A stretch of DNA of 53,376 nucleotides from Bifidobacterium pongonis (GCF_019331805.1 NZ_JAHBBE010000017.1:1-53376); one strand, 5' to 3'; positions 8,253 through 17,732 are shown, counted from the stretch's first letter. Notes: generated from the sequence alone by a model not told the origin. A program made the numbers and translations.

Positions 8253-8572
8253 GGTCCGCCCCCTTTGCCGTTTCGCAACCGTTCGCCATGAGCCGCCGGG
8301 CATGGGCCTGTTCCCGCCCGCCAGGCGCACGGCAAAAATCTCGTTTCCTCACCAGCATACCGCCGGTAAAACGTTTAACTCACCGAAAAACCGCCATTCG
8401 GCACATACAAAAAACGGCGCATATCGGGCGCATACGCATACGCTAAGGGGCGCCTCCCGGCTCGCAGCCGGCGAAGCGCCCCACGCATCATCATCGCCCC
8501 AGCGCACCGCCCGTCATCACAGACATCACAGACATCACAAGTCTCACGGGCAGCGCAGCCGGCATGACAACA
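8253..8572. other. Intergenic region between the LacI regulator and the sulfatase
   Basis: It contains the operator-like site at 8366-8379, an imperfect hairpin at about 8447-8482 (GGGGCGC paired with GCGCCCC, with an inner GGCT/AGCC) and a short run of CATCACAGA repeats at about 8513-8540. The hairpin may end the sulfatase transcript but has no T-tract. No gene is visible. Confidence 0.55.
8366..8379. promoter_or_regulatory. Degenerate operator-like palindrome upstream of the LacI gene
   Basis: GTAAAACGTTTAAC shares the AAACGTTT centre with the perfect operator at 7019-7036, with one mismatched pair in seven. It lies about 115 bases upstream of the regulator start and could mediate autoregulation. 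Confidence 0.5.
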
Positions 8573-10603
8573 TCACTGTTTCGGCAGGTCCATGAACCCA
8601 AGATCCTTCAGATAGTTCTTGCCCGTGGTGATGTCGTACTGGATCAGCTTGTAGTCGTCGACCAGCTGCTGGGTCTCCTTGTCGAAATCGCTTTCGACCA
8701 TCGGCTTGCCCGACGAATCCAGGTACAGGCTCTGGCCTTCGGGAATGCGCTGCCAGCCTTGGATCTGGTTGACCACCGGAGGCTCCATGGCGGAGATCTT
8801 CCCGTGCATCTTGGTCAGGAACGCGATAAACGGCGACACCTTGGCATCCATATGCTCGGCCGCCTGCGCCATGAAGAAGTTCGGCGAGGTGTACTCGCTG
8901 TTCTCCACCTTGTTGCCCTGCGACGAGGACGCCTTGTTCGACCAGATGAAGTAATCGGTCAGGTGCAGCGCAAGCGAATTGTTCGCATCCGCGCTGGCCG
9001 TCGAATAGATGCCCGGCAGATGGTCGCCGTAGAAGACCACGGTGATGGGCTTGTCGATCTTATCCAGCTGCTCGAGGAACTTCTTGGTCTCCTTGTCGGT
9101 GATCGCGGCGCCCTTCTGGTAGGTCTGGATCGATTCCTTCTCGCTCTTGCCCAACGGGGTTCCCGTGGTGGATTCGGCGGTGAACTCGTTGTTCGGGTAC
9201 CAATCGTGGTACGGCATGTGGTTCTGCATGGTGATGAGTTGGATGAACTGGTTGCCCTTGGTCTTGCGCAGCTCCTCCAGGGTGCTCTCATAGGCGGCGG
9301 CGTCGGAGACGTACGGGCTGGTACCCAGCTTGTCCTGATGGGAGATGATGTCCGGGCCGGTCAGCGTGTAGAAGTGCGAGAAGCCGAACTTCTTATAGTT
9401 GGTGGCACGCGAGTACATCGAGGACTCGTACGGGTGCACGCCGATGGAGTTCTTCGGCGCTCCCCACAGCTGGTTGACGGTCGGCGTCCAATGCTGGCCC
9501 GGCACCAACTGCTGGTAGGGGCTGGACAGCGAGGAGTCGAAGTTGGCCATACTCATGCCGGTCAGGCCCATGTATTCGAGGTTGGCGGTGCCGCCGCCGT
9601 AGCCGGACGACAGCATGTAGCCGGAAGTCGTATGTTCCTTGATCTTGCGGATGTTCGGCATGGAATCCTTGTTGACCTTCAGGCCCGGCACGCGGCTCGG
9701 GTCGGAGAAGGATTCGGACAGCACGTACACCACGGTCGAATCGTTCAGGTTGGCGGTGCGCTTGGCGTTGATGGTATCGGCGGCCTTACTGTACCGTTCG
9801 GCCACCTTCTTCATCGTCGCTTCGGAATAGTCGCTGGGCTTCTCCATCACCTTCGGGTTGAGCTGGCGCAGGAAGGAGACGATCGGGCCGTTGCGCTGCG
9901 CATCGTACACGGAATCCCACATGGACGCCTGATCGCCCATGGCGAGGTTGAAGTTGTTGGCCCAGGAGCCCACGGTTCCGGCCTGCATGGCGTATGCGCC
10001 GAGGAATCCCGCGGGAAGGATCACCAGCAGGATGCGCGCCGAGGCGTTCATCAGGGCGGTGCGACGATCGGAGGAACGGAACATGCGGCCGCGACGGGTG
10101 TCGAGATGATTGAGGCACAGGCACAGGGCGAGCAACACGAGGAATCCGGCGACCGCACCGAGGATGATCCAGTGCGCACCGGCCGGCATGAAGCTCATAA
10201 GGTTGCCTGTATCGGATTTCAGGAAACTCAGGTCGGACGGAAGGATCGCCTCATAGCGGATGACGATCTTGAAATGCTCGATGACCGCGATGATGATCGC
10301 AATCGCCAGATAGATCGGCGTGGCGACCCAGAATCGGTTGCAGATCATGAGCAGAATCAAGTAGACGATGCCGCATATCAGCAGATTCAGCACGGCGACG
10401 AAGTTCAAATTCGTCCACATTTTGGTGGCGAAACCCCAACCGATGGTGGGACTGGAGAGTTTGACGCGGGACGTCGCGCTCACGCCCCATTCCAGCACAC
10501 CCACGCCGAGGGCGTCGAACAGGATGAACAGGACGCCGTACAACCAGCCCGGGAACGGCTTCCGAGGGCGTTTCAATGTGATCTTTGCTTCTTGGTTTTC
10601 CAT
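8573..10603 (-). CDS. LTA synthase family membrane sulfatase (phosphoglycerol transferase-like)
   Basis: This 676-residue protein has about five N-terminal transmembrane segments (roughly residues 20-200). A large extracellular alkaline-phosphatase/sulfatase-fold domain follows. Family marks are VLSESFSDPS (metal site), TSGYMLSSGYGGGTANLEYMGLTG (the GG-TA-E segment holds the nucleophile Thr), the QNHMPYH histidine region and FYGDHLPG near the end. These enzymes move glycerol-phosphate from phosphatidylglycerol to a glycolipid-anchored polymer, so a role in lipoteichoic acid or another anionic cell-surface polymer is likely. It is close to the usual LtaS length. ATG 10603 follows AAGAGAAG. It stands alone between the LacI gene and fur. 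Confidence 0.85.
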   Translation of the reverse strand: MENQEAKITLKRPRKPFPGWLYGVLFILFDALGVGVLEWGVSATSRVKLSSPTIGWGFATKMWTNLNFVAVLNLLICGIVYLILLMICNRFWVATPIYLAIAIIIAVIEHFKIVIRYEAILPSDLSFLKSDTGNLMSFMPAGAHWIILGAVAGFLVLLALCLCLNHLDTRRGRMFRSSDRRTALMNASARILLVILPAGFLGAYAMQAGTVGSWANNFNLAMGDQASMWDSVYDAQRNGPIVSFLRQLNPKVMEKPSDYSEATMKKVAERYSKAADTINAKRTANLNDSTVVYVLSESFSDPSRVPGLKVNKDSMPNIRKIKEHTTSGYMLSSGYGGGTANLEYMGLTGMSMANFDSSLSSPYQQLVPGQHWTPTVNQLWGAPKNSIGVHPYESSMYSRATNYKKFGFSHFYTLTGPDIISHQDKLGTSPYVSDAAAYESTLEELRKTKGNQFIQLITMQNHMPYHDWYPNNEFTAESTTGTPLGKSEKESIQTYQKGAAITDKETKKFLEQLDKIDKPITVVFYGDHLPGIYSTASADANNSLALHLTDYFIWSNKASSSQGNKVENSEYTSPNFFMAQAAEHMDAKVSPFIAFLTKMHGKISAMEPPVVNQIQGWQRIPEGQSLYLDSSGKPMVESDFDKETQQLVDDYKLIQYDITTGKNYLKDLGFMDLPKQ

Positions 10604-10715
10604 ACGCTTCTCTTCGTTCGAATCGAATACTCGCTTGCTAACGCATCATGTGCGGGGCACAGCAAAGGCCCTCTTGACTGTTCTTCTATTCCCTCTTGCG
10701 TTCTCTCAGCGTAGT

Positions 10716-10746
10716 GCATGGGCGCGGACCATACCCGTGCCCATGC
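10716..10746 (-). terminator. Weak hairpin after purE-purK-fur
   Basis: An 8-bp stem (GCATGGGC, 10716-10723, with GCCCATGC, 10739-10746) lies 15 bases past the fur stop. There is no T-tract, so termination is uncertain. Confidence 0.3.
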
Positions 10747-10760
10747 GAATCAGCCACAGT

Positions 10761-11177
10761 TCATTCACCGTGTTCCGCGCTCCTACGGCAATCCGAGCAC
10801 AGGCCGAACACCTCTATGGTGTGGCTTTTGATGGTGAACCCGTGCTTTTCCGCGATGCCTCGGAGCCAACTCTCCCCCGGCGATTCGATCTCCACGGTAC
10901 GCCCGCAGTTGGTGCACACCATGTGATGATGATGCGCGTCGTCACCGCACAGACGGAACAGCTGCTGGCCGTCCAGCCGGATCGTGTCCACCGCGCCGGA
11001 TTCGGCCAAGGAGTTCAACTGCCGGTATACGGTCGCCAAGCCGATGCGGATGCCGGAATCCTGCAGGCTGCGGTGCAGATCCTGCGCGGAGATGAACTCC
11101 TCGCAGCCCGCAAGTTGGTTCCTGATCGCATCCTTCTGCTTGGTTTGCCGTTCGATATGCTCCACCATCGCCGGCAT
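10761..11177 (-). CDS. Fur-family metalloregulator
   Basis: This 138-residue winged-helix repressor responds to a metal (Fe, Zn or peroxide via Fe). Seen are the recognition-helix segment GLATVYRQLNSLAESG, the histidine cluster DDAHHHHMVC for the regulatory metal, and two CxxC pairs (CTNC and CSDC) forming the structural Zn site. The branch (Fur, Zur or PerR) cannot be settled here. The start is ATG 11177, overlapping the purK stop by one base (TGATG), which indicates translational coupling to purK. A GTG three bases upstream is possible. Being the third gene of a purine-synthesis operon is unusual for a metal regulator. Confidence 0.88.
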   Translation of the reverse strand: MPAMVEHIERQTKQKDAIRNQLAGCEEFISAQDLHRSLQDSGIRIGLATVYRQLNSLAESGAVDTIRLDGQQLFRLCGDDAHHHHMVCTNCGRTVEIESPGESWLRGIAEKHGFTIKSHTIEVFGLCSDCRRSAEHGE

Positions 11178-12367
11178 CACGCCTCGCCCGCAGCCTGCGG
11201 GTCGAGATCGGCCCAGCAGCCGGTTTCCTCAAGTGCTTCGACCGTGGCGGCCGTGTCGTCGGAGAGCACTGTGATATGACCCATCTTGCGGTCGTGACGG
11301 ACTTCGGCCTTGCCGTAATCGTGCACGTTCCACTCGGGGTGTGTGGCGATCAGCGCGCGCGTCGGCTCCACATGCTGGCCGAGCACGTTGACCATGACGG
11401 CGGGGCTCAGCAGCTTCGGCTGTTCCAGAGGCCAGCCGGCGATGCCGCGCACATGCGCGTCGAACTGGTCGAACGAGCAGGCTTCGATGGTGTAATGCCC
11501 GGAATTGTGCGGGCGCGGAGCGAGCTCGTTGACGATCACCTCGTCATCCTTGGTGATGAACAGTTCGATGGCGAGCGTGCCGGCGAGTTCGAAACCCTTG
11601 GCCAGGCGCAGCGCGAGCTCATGCGCCTTACGGGCGACTTCCTCGCTCACTTCGGCGGGCGCGATGGTCATGTGCAGGATGTTGTTGCGATGCTCGTTGC
11701 GCACGATCGGGAACGTGACGTAATCCTTGCCGTTGCCGGACACGAGGATGCTCGCCTCGAACGCGAAGTCCACGAAGCCTTCGAGAATGCTCGGCGGGAA
11801 ACCGCCGCCACGGTCGCCGCGGGCGCGCACGCGTTCAAGATCGGCGTCCGACCTGAGCACGGTCTGCCCATGGCCGTCGTAGCCGCCGGAACGGGTTTTG
11901 AGCACCGCCTGGTAGTGGATCTCATCCAACGCGGCATCAAGCTCGTCGAAATTGTTGACTTCACGCCACGGTGCGGTCGGCGTGCCATGCTCGTTGATGA
12001 ACCGCTTCTCGTTCACGCGGTCCTGCGTGACGCGCAGCAGGTCGGTGCCCTGCGGGACGGCGGCCAGGCCACGCACTTCGTCGATGGCGTCGGCGTCCAC
12101 GTTCTCGAATTCGTAGGTGAGCACGTCGGATTTGACGGCCAGATCGTGGATGGCGGTTCTGTCGTCGTATTCCGCGGTGATCTGGAAGTCGGCGACCTGC
12201 GCGGTCGGGCAGTTGGGGGTCGGGTCGAGCACGCCGACCTTGAAGCCCATGTATCGCGCGGACAGCGCCATCATGCGGCCGAGCTGCCCGCCGCCGATGA
12301 TGCCGATGGTCGAGCCGGGCATCAGGCGTTCAACGCGCCCGTTGGTTTCTTCAGACAAGCTGGGCAT
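11177..12367 (-). CDS. purK: N5-carboxyaminoimidazole ribonucleotide synthase
   Basis: This 396-residue ATP-grasp enzyme converts AIR, ATP and bicarbonate to N5-CAIR in purine synthesis. The N-terminal dinucleotide-like loop is [15 protein letters not shown]-grasp features include [12 protein letters not shown] (P-loop-like), [16 protein letters not shown] and [17 protein letters not shown], the last being highly typical of PurK. It overlaps purE by 17 bases and is itself overlapped by fur, so the three are co-translated. The N-terminus is about 15 residues longer than usual; the internal Met of [12 protein letters not shown] is an alternative start. Confidence 0.96.
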   Translation of the reverse strand: MPSLSEETNGRVERLMPGSTIGIIGGGQLGRMMALSARYMGFKVGVLDPTPNCPTAQVADFQITAEYDDRTAIHDLAVKSDVLTYEFENVDADAIDEVRGLAAVPQGTDLLRVTQDRVNEKRFINEHGTPTAPWREVNNFDELDAALDEIHYQAVLKTRSGGYDGHGQTVLRSDADLERVRARGDRGGGFPPSILEGFVDFAFEASILVSGNGKDYVTFPIVRNEHRNNILHMTIAPAEVSEEVARKAHELALRLAKGFELAGTLAIELFITKDDEVIVNELAPRPHNSGHYTIEACSFDQFDAHVRGIAGWPLEQPKLLSPAVMVNVLGQHVEPTRALIATHPEWNVHDYGKAEVRHDRKMGHITVLSDDTAATVEALEETGCWADLDPQAAGEA

Positions 12368-12848
12368 TGGATTCCGCCACCTTCTCCTTCAGCGAATCAC
12401 GGTAGTCCTGCAGCGCCTGCGCGAGACGCTCGTCGGTGGTGGACAGGATGGAGACTGCGAGCAGGCCGGCGTTCGTGGCGCCGGAGTTGCCGACCGCGGT
12501 GGTGGCCACGGGAATGCCGCCCGGCATCTGCACGATGGACAGCAGCGAATCCCAGCCGGACAGGGCGTGAGAGCGCACCGGCACGCCGATGACGGGGAGC
12601 GTGGTCTGCGCGGCGATCATGCCGGGAAGGTGGGCGGCGCCGCCCGCTCCGGCGATAATGACCTTGAATCCGTTACCGCGTGCGGCGTGAGCGAATTCGC
12701 CCATCAGTTCCGGCGTGCGATGGGCGGAAATGACCTGCTTGTGGTACGGGACGTCGAACTGGTCGAGGACCTCGCAGGCGTGCTTCATCGTCTCCCAATC
12801 GCTGGAAGAGCCCATGACCACGGCAACCTCGGGCGTGCTTTCGCTCAT
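12351..12848 (-). CDS. purE: N5-CAIR mutase (class I PurE)
   Basis: This 165-residue enzyme isomerises N5-CAIR to CAIR, using the product of PurK downstream. Diagnostic segments are VVMGSSSDW, the catalytic SAHRTP loop, [11 protein letters not shown] and [12 protein letters not shown]. Of two in-frame ATGs, 12848 has better spacing from GGAGG (nine bases) than 12854 (three bases). It is the first gene of purE-purK-fur and diverges from the DXS-like gene. A TATTCT hexamer upstream could be its -10 box. Confidence 0.96.
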   Translation of the reverse strand: MSESTPEVAVVMGSSSDWETMKHACEVLDQFDVPYHKQVISAHRTPELMGEFAHAARGNGFKVIIAGAGGAAHLPGMIAAQTTLPVIGVPVRSHALSGWDSLLSIVQMPGGIPVATTAVGNSGATNAGLLAVSILSTTDERLAQALQDYRDSLKEKVAESNAQLV

Positions 12849-13039
12849 TATCATTTACCTCCGTTTATTGAGAATACGCTCTCACTCTACCCTCGCCGCC
12901 AGTCATTGGGAAGGCACCCCCGTATGTGGGGAAAATTGGAAGCATTTGCGGAATCGTCGGGCGCTGCGCCGCCCGCGACTGTATGATGTGCCATTTGGAG
13001 TGAGGAACACCGAAATACCGCACGAGAAGGAGAAGGCAC

Positions 13040-14896
13040 ATGACCGATGGGCTGTTGCGAAGCATCACGGGACCTGATGATGTGAAGGCCCTGAGAGGCG
13101 ATCAGCTGCCCGATCTGTGCGCCGAAATCCGCGAAACGCTGCTCGGCTATGGGCATCGTCATGGCGGGCATATCGGTTCCAATCTCGGTTTGGTGGAGGC
13201 CACCGTCGCCCTGCACCGCGTGTTCGACTCCCCCCGCGACCGCATCGTGTTCGATGTGTCGCATCAAAGCTACGTGCACAAAATGCTGACCGGCCGTGCG
13301 CAGGCCTATCTCGATCCGGCCCGCGCCGGCGAAACCACCGGTTTCACGAATCCGGAGGAAAGCGAGCATGACCAGTTCGTGCTCGGTCACACCGGTACCT
13401 CCATCTCCCTGGCCTGCGGTTTGGCGAAGGCGCGTGATGCCCGTGGCGAGAAAGGCAATGTCATCGCCGTGATCGGCGACGGCTCGCTCAGTTCCGGCGT
13501 GGCGTTCGAAGGGTTGAACAATGTCGCCGAGCAAGGCGGCAACCTCATCATCGTGTTCAACGACAACGAGATGTCGATCGCCGAGGATTTCGGCGGCATG
13601 TATGGTCCGCTGGCCCGTCTGCGCGAATCGGGCGGCACCGCGCAGCCCAATATCTTCAACGCGTTCGGCTTTGACTACCGGTATGTCGAGCAAGGCAATG
13701 ACGTGACGGCGCTGGTCGAAGCGTTCACCGAGGTGAAGGACATCGACCACCCGGTCGTGGTGCACATCCATACGCTTAAGGGGCTTGGTCTGCCCGCCGC
13801 CGACGACCGCCATGAGGTGGATCATTGCGACCTGTCGGGCAGCGAACCGCATGCCGGGCGTTGCGAGGCTTCGCACTGGCAGACGCCGGACGCCGCGCTG
13901 GGCAAGCCGGATGACCCGCGCAAGTATTACGGCAAACTCGCCATGGCCGCGCTGGAACGCCGTTTCGCGGCGGAGCCGGGGCTGACCGTCATCTCCCCCG
14001 CCACGCCGGGTTCCAACGGCATCACCCGTGAATTCCGCGAGCGCGCGGGTTCGCATTATGTGGATACCGGCATCACCGAGTCCCATGCGGTGGCGTTCGC
14101 CGCCGGCATCGCCCGGGCCGGTGGCACGCCCGTTGTGGCGACCACGGCATCGTTCTTCCAACGTGCCTACGACCAGTTCTTCCAGGAGATGGCGTTGAAC
14201 CGCCAGCCGGTCACACTGCTGTCGTTCCTGAGCGGCCTGTCCGGTTCGGACAACACGCATTCCGGCGCGTATGACATCGCCATGTTCGGCAATATTCCGG
14301 GGCTGATCTGCTTGGCTCCCACGAGCGGGTACGATTTCCTCGGTATGCTCGACTGGGCCACCGATCCGGCCCGCCGTGATTCGGCGCATTCCGACCCGAT
14401 TATGATTCGTGTGCCCGGCGAGACGGTGCTTGCGGCGGATGCGCAAAGCGTGTACCGGGCGACGTGTGAAAGCCGTGGGGCTGCCGGCGCCGATTGGCTG
14501 CGCTGGCATACCGTGCGTCATGGTTCCGAAGTGGCGATTCTGGGGTTGGGCAATACGCTGCCGTTGGCGTTGCAGGCGGCGGATGCGTTGCCGTTCGACG
14601 CGACCGTGGTCGATCCGCGTCAGTTCGGTTCGTTAGATGAGGATGCGTTGGATGCCATCATGGAATCCCATCGTCTGATCGTCGCGCTTGAGGACGGCCA
14701 GAGTGAGGGTGGCTGGGGCGAGAAGGTCGCCGCCTATTGCGCCAACCGCCGTCTGCCGCGCGCCGTCGCCCCGCATGTGTTGACGTTCGGCGCGATCAAG
14801 GAGTTCACCGATCGCGTGCCGTTGGACGAACTGGACGAGCGCTACGGGCTTACCGTCGAATCGGTGGTCGACGCGGTGCTGGGTCTGATCGACTAG
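13040..14896 (+). CDS. DXS-like transketolase-family enzyme
   Basis: This 618-residue thiamine-diphosphate enzyme has the 1-deoxyxylulose-5-phosphate synthase domain order. The GGHIGSNLG histidine region, DVSHQSYVHK, and the ThDP/Mg motif GDGS followed by FNDNEMSI are clear. The active-site glutamate loop is GITESHAVAFAAG. Canonical DXS (E. coli type) has an arginine in LDRAGIVGADG and an RYPRG segment that hold the triose-phosphate. Here the matching stretches read LSFLSGLSGSD and IRVPGE, so those arginines appear missing. It therefore resembles the DXS-like paralogue group and may not make DXP. ATG 13040 follows GGAGAAGG. It diverges from purE. Confidence 0.75.
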   Translation: MTDGLLRSITGPDDVKALRGDQLPDLCAEIRETLLGYGHRHGGHIGSNLGLVEATVALHRVFDSPRDRIVFDVSHQSYVHKMLTGRAQAYLDPARAGETTGFTNPEESEHDQFVLGHTGTSISLACGLAKARDARGEKGNVIAVIGDGSLSSGVAFEGLNNVAEQGGNLIIVFNDNEMSIAEDFGGMYGPLARLRESGGTAQPNIFNAFGFDYRYVEQGNDVTALVEAFTEVKDIDHPVVVHIHTLKGLGLPAADDRHEVDHCDLSGSEPHAGRCEASHWQTPDAALGKPDDPRKYYGKLAMAALERRFAAEPGLTVISPATPGSNGITREFRERAGSHYVDTGITESHAVAFAAGIARAGGTPVVATTASFFQRAYDQFFQEMALNRQPVTLLSFLSGLSGSDNTHSGAYDIAMFGNIPGLICLAPTSGYDFLGMLDWATDPARRDSAHSDPIMIRVPGETVLAADAQSVYRATCESRGAAGADWLRWHTVRHGSEVAILGLGNTLPLALQAADALPFDATVVDPRQFGSLDEDALDAIMESHRLIVALEDGQSEGGWGEKVAAYCANRRLPRAVAPHVLTFGAIKEFTDRVPLDELDERYGLTVESVVDAVLGLID

Positions 14897-14971
14897 TTTT
14901 CAGGCAGTCCAAGGAATCCCACACGATTTCCGCACGCCGACGGGGCGGAACGGCGCGCATCCGGTTCTACG

Positions 14972-15346
14972 ATGGTGCCTATGGCTCATTTCATCACTCG
15001 TTGGTTCGTTATGACCGTCGCGGTCGCCGTGACGGTGCTGCTGCTTCCCGGCATGGAGGTCGTCGGCAACCCGCCGGTGCTCGGCATCGCCGCGTTCGCC
15101 CTGTTCATGGCGCTGATCAACGCCTCCATCAAACCGGTCGTGCATATGATCGCCTTGCCGTTCTCCGTGCTGAGTCTCGGCATCGTATCGCTTATCATCA
15201 ACTGGCTGTTCATGCGGCTCGCCTCCTGGCTGGCGATCAGCCTGTTCGACGTGGGCGTGAACGTGCGTGGATTCTGGTGGTCGGTGCTCGCCTCCATCAT
15301 CATTTCGATCGTTTCGGGCATCGTCTCCACGATCGTCGGCGACTGA
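14972..15346 (+). CDS. Small four-helix membrane protein, phage-holin-4 superfamily (YvlD-like)
   Basis: This 124-residue protein is almost entirely hydrophobic, with four predicted membrane segments. It has the family pattern of a conserved LPG-M---G near the first loop (LLLPGMEVVG), ALINASIKPVVHMIALPFSVLSLGI and NWLFMRLASWL. It belongs to the widespread YvlD/PF04020 type, usually a single chromosomal gene of unknown function rather than a phage lysis gene; no other phage gene is nearby. ATG 14972 or ATG 14981 could be the start, and neither has a clear ribosome site. A strong hairpin follows the stop. Confidence 0.78.
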   Translation: MVPMAHFITRWFVMTVAVAVTVLLLPGMEVVGNPPVLGIAAFALFMALINASIKPVVHMIALPFSVLSLGIVSLIINWLFMRLASWLAISLFDVGVNVRGFWWSVLASIIISIVSGIVSTIVGD

Positions 15347-15396
15347 CGGCGACTGACAACGCTCCCGACTTCTGCCGGCGCAACCGGCCTGTACGC

Positions 15397-15434
15397 ATAT
15401 GGGCGGTGTGGAATTGCATCCACACCGCCCATAT
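15397..15434. terminator. Bidirectional terminator between converging genes
   Basis: A perfect 16-bp stem (15397-15412 with 15419-15434) with a 6-base loop lies 50 bases past the holin-like gene and 24 bases past the DUF805 gene stop. The flanks are A/T-rich on both sides. Confidence 0.82.
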
Positions 15435-15458
15435 ATTTGGTTCGGTAAGGTTCCGCGA

Positions 15459-16034
15459 CTACTTGTCGTATCGTGCGCCTTCCGGCTTGCTCGGCCTCAA
15501 GCCCAGCGCAATCTGCCCGGCCACCGCGGCGACCATGAGCAGTATGCCGATGATCACCACCGCGGTCGAACCGCCGCCGATCTGCTGTATCGCGCCCTTG
15601 AACGCGGTCCCCGCGAACTGCACCGGGTCGGTGATGCCCAGCGCGATGATCACCTTGGCGACGGGCGAAGCCGTCAGCCACCCGCCGATAAGACCGACCA
15701 CCCACGGCAGCGCGGCCCACCAGCCCGGCATATCGGCGTCATGCAAGCGGCGCACGGTGAGCGCGAGCTTCGGGATGATGACGACTATCAGCCATCCCAC
15801 AAGCGCGTATTCGAAGCTATCGTAGAAGAAATACATCACCAGGAATATGGCGTTCACCGCCCAGATGTACAGCACGGACCACCAGTATTCGGCGAGGGAC
15901 GCGCGTCCGGAGAACACACGCCACTTCTTGAACATGCGTACGTATGCTTCCTTGAAGGAGATGTTCGGGTACGGCTGGTCGAGTGCGGGTTCTCTGGTGC
16001 CCGCCGCATTGGATTCGGTATGGTTTGCAGTCAT
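15459..16034 (-). CDS. DUF805 family membrane protein
   Basis: This 191-residue protein has three or four membrane segments and the DUF805 signature: GRASLAEYWWSVLY at the first helix, then LALTVRRLHDADMPGWWAALP. DUF805 proteins are small bacterial inner-membrane proteins without an established function. A last segment (TAVVIIGILLMVAAVAGQIALGLRPS) resembles the usual C-terminal helix. ATG 16034 follows AAGGGG. The gene stands alone between a terminator and tRNA-Arg. Confidence 0.85.
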   Translation of the reverse strand: MTANHTESNAAGTREPALDQPYPNISFKEAYVRMFKKWRVFSGRASLAEYWWSVLYIWAVNAIFLVMYFFYDSFEYALVGWLIVVIIPKLALTVRRLHDADMPGWWAALPWVVGLIGGWLTASPVAKVIIALGITDPVQFAGTAFKGAIQQIGGGSTAVVIIGILLMVAAVAGQIALGLRPSKPEGARYDK

Positions 16035-16274
16035 GCGATGCCCCTTTTCGAATGGCCAAAAGCTTCGTTGCGCAGCCCACTATACCCGAATACTGCGCGA
16101 CGTTTCGTATATCCGTCCGCCTGTCGGCGCAAACACGGCCCTCATGGTGCAAACGTTGCCAGAACGACCGGAACGGGTGCCGCCCCGGCAAGCCCTTCCC
16201 TCCCCCGCAGGAAGCGAGGTGACCGGCACCCGCCGTCACGCACAAATACGCCGCATGAAAATTGGACAATACGC

Positions 16275-16306
16275 AAAAGTCCTTGGAATCATTGGATTCC
16301 AAGGAC
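16275..16306 (-). terminator. Terminator after tRNA-Arg
   Basis: A 12-bp perfect stem (16279-16290 with 16295-16306), tetraloop, then TTTT on the minus strand, starting seven bases beyond the tRNA 3' end. Confidence 0.85.
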
Positions 16307-16312
16307 CAATCG

Positions 16313-16386
16313 TGACCCCGGCCGGGCTCGAACCGGCGACCCTGAGATTAGAAGTCACATGCTCTATCCAGCTGAGCTACGGGGCC
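16313..16386 (-). tRNA. tRNA-Arg (anticodon TCT)
   Basis: A 74-base cloverleaf folds on the minus strand. The acceptor is GGCCCCG/CGGGGTC, the D-arm GCTC...GAGC, the anticodon loop CTTCTAA (anticodon TCT, reading AGA), and the T-arm GCCGG-TTCGAGC-CCGGC. The discriminator is A and no CCA is encoded. The anticodon stem has one T-T mismatch. No partial duplicate of the tRNA end, as an integrated element would leave, was seen nearby. Confidence 0.95.
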
Positions 16387-16536
16387 AAACCACACCCATC
16401 ATAATGGGGGGTATATAAATAGACACGCTGCGCATGTGCCTGTTTTCCGTATTCCGGACTGCGTTCCTCCACGCCCGGCGCACACACGCGGTCCTCATGC
16501 CAGACCCCTTGCGGCGCCCCTTACTCGCCTTGCCCG

Positions 16537-17715
16537 TTACTCGATGATCCAGCTCAATCCGACGAGAACGATGAGGAACAGCACGTTCACCGCGCTGTAC
16601 ACGGCGAGATAGCGGCCCTTGCGGTCCGGATACTGGCGCACCACGTTCTTGTAGGAGATGAGCGAAGCCATGGACGCGATCAGGGTGCCCATGCCGCCGA
16701 GGTTCGTGCCGATGATAAGCGGACGCCACTGGTCGCAGAAGCCGGACAGCAGCAGCGTGGTAGGCACGTTGCTGATCACCTGGCTGGACACGACGGCGAC
16801 CTCCAGCGGGTGGCCGCCGACCAGCGACTGGGCCAGCTGGTAGAACTCGGGTACACGCTTCATATTCCCGATGAAGATGAAGAACATGCAGAACGTGAGC
16901 GGCAAGCCCCAATCCACGTAACGGAACACGCGACGGTCGGTCACCAGGAAGGTGGCCACGACGATCACGCACATCACCCACAGCGGGATGAAATCAGACA
17001 CCGCCAGCAAGCAGACGATGAACAGCACCGCGTACACCACGGTACGCCAACCGCCATAGCCCGCACCGTAACCGGTGATGCGAATCTCGTCGGGCTGATG
17101 CTTGCCGCGTTCGGGGGCGAGCACGCCGGTTTCCAGATTGCTGAGCTCGGAAACGGGGAGTTTGGGGAAGGCGAAGAAGATGACGATGAGCAGCAGCACC
17201 GCGGCGGACGCGGAATACGGTGCCATGATGCCGATCATCTCGCCCGCCGGCATGCCGGTGAGCGCCTTGAGGTACAGGTTGTGCGCGTTGCCGATCGGCG
17301 TGAGCATACTGCCCACATTCGCGCCGATGGTCATCAGCGTGACCACCAATATGGTTCTCTCACCCATGTCCGCCATGAGCAGCACCGCCACGGCGAAGGG
17401 GACGAAGGTCACCAGGGCGACATCGTTGGTGATGAGCATCGCGGAGAAGAACGTCAGCGATACCAGTGTGACCACCAATCCACGCAGACTTCCCACATGC
17501 TCCAGAAGACGCGAGCCGATGATGCGGAACACGCCGATGCGCTGAAAACCACAGACCACGATCATAAGGCAGATCAGCTGCGAGATGGTGCTAGCGTGGA
17601 TGTACCCCGCGTATTCACCGTCCGGGGGAACGATGAAGCACGAGATCAACGCGAGTATAGAAGCAACGACGAGAATGGTCTCATTCTTCAGGACGTTGAC
17701 CACCAAATGCCGCAT
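16537..17715 (-). CDS. Ion transporter superfamily permease (ArsB/NhaD/SLC13-like)
   Basis: This 392-residue protein with about 10-12 membrane segments resembles the IT-superfamily permeases (citrate/arsenite/anion:Na+). Seen are FSAMLITNDVALVTFVPFAV and IGANVGSMLTPIGNAHNLYL in the first half, and VISNVPTTLLLSGF with GTNLGGMGTLIASMASLIS in the second. These are the paired discontinuous helices with the NDV and NxP motifs of the family. Cargo is not assignable. I chose ATG 17715, which has GGAGG five bases upstream; upstream ATG and GTG codons are less well placed. A perfect 11-bp hairpin (17733-17761) sits in its leader just before the ribosome site. Confidence 0.82.
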   Translation of the reverse strand: MRHLVVNVLKNETILVVASILALISCFIVPPDGEYAGYIHASTISQLICLMIVVCGFQRIGVFRIIGSRLLEHVGSLRGLVVTLVSLTFFSAMLITNDVALVTFVPFAVAVLLMADMGERTILVVTLMTIGANVGSMLTPIGNAHNLYLKALTGMPAGEMIGIMAPYSASAAVLLLIVIFFAFPKLPVSELSNLETGVLAPERGKHQPDEIRITGYGAGYGGWRTVVYAVLFIVCLLAVSDFIPLWVMCVIVVATFLVTDRRVFRYVDWGLPLTFCMFFIFIGNMKRVPEFYQLAQSLVGGHPLEVAVVSSQVISNVPTTLLLSGFCDQWRPLIIGTNLGGMGTLIASMASLISYKNVVRQYPDRKGRYLAVYSAVNVLFLIVLVGLSWIIE

Positions 17716-17732
17716 CCATTCCTCCATGCACT

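Noticed and set aside
8564..10714. 716-codon plus-strand frame opposite the sulfatase
   Set aside because: Antisense shadow; no family features, while the minus strand has transmembrane and sulfatase motifs.
14972..15346. Prophage lysis gene (holin)
   Set aside because: The family is a chromosomal membrane-protein family and no other phage genes are present.
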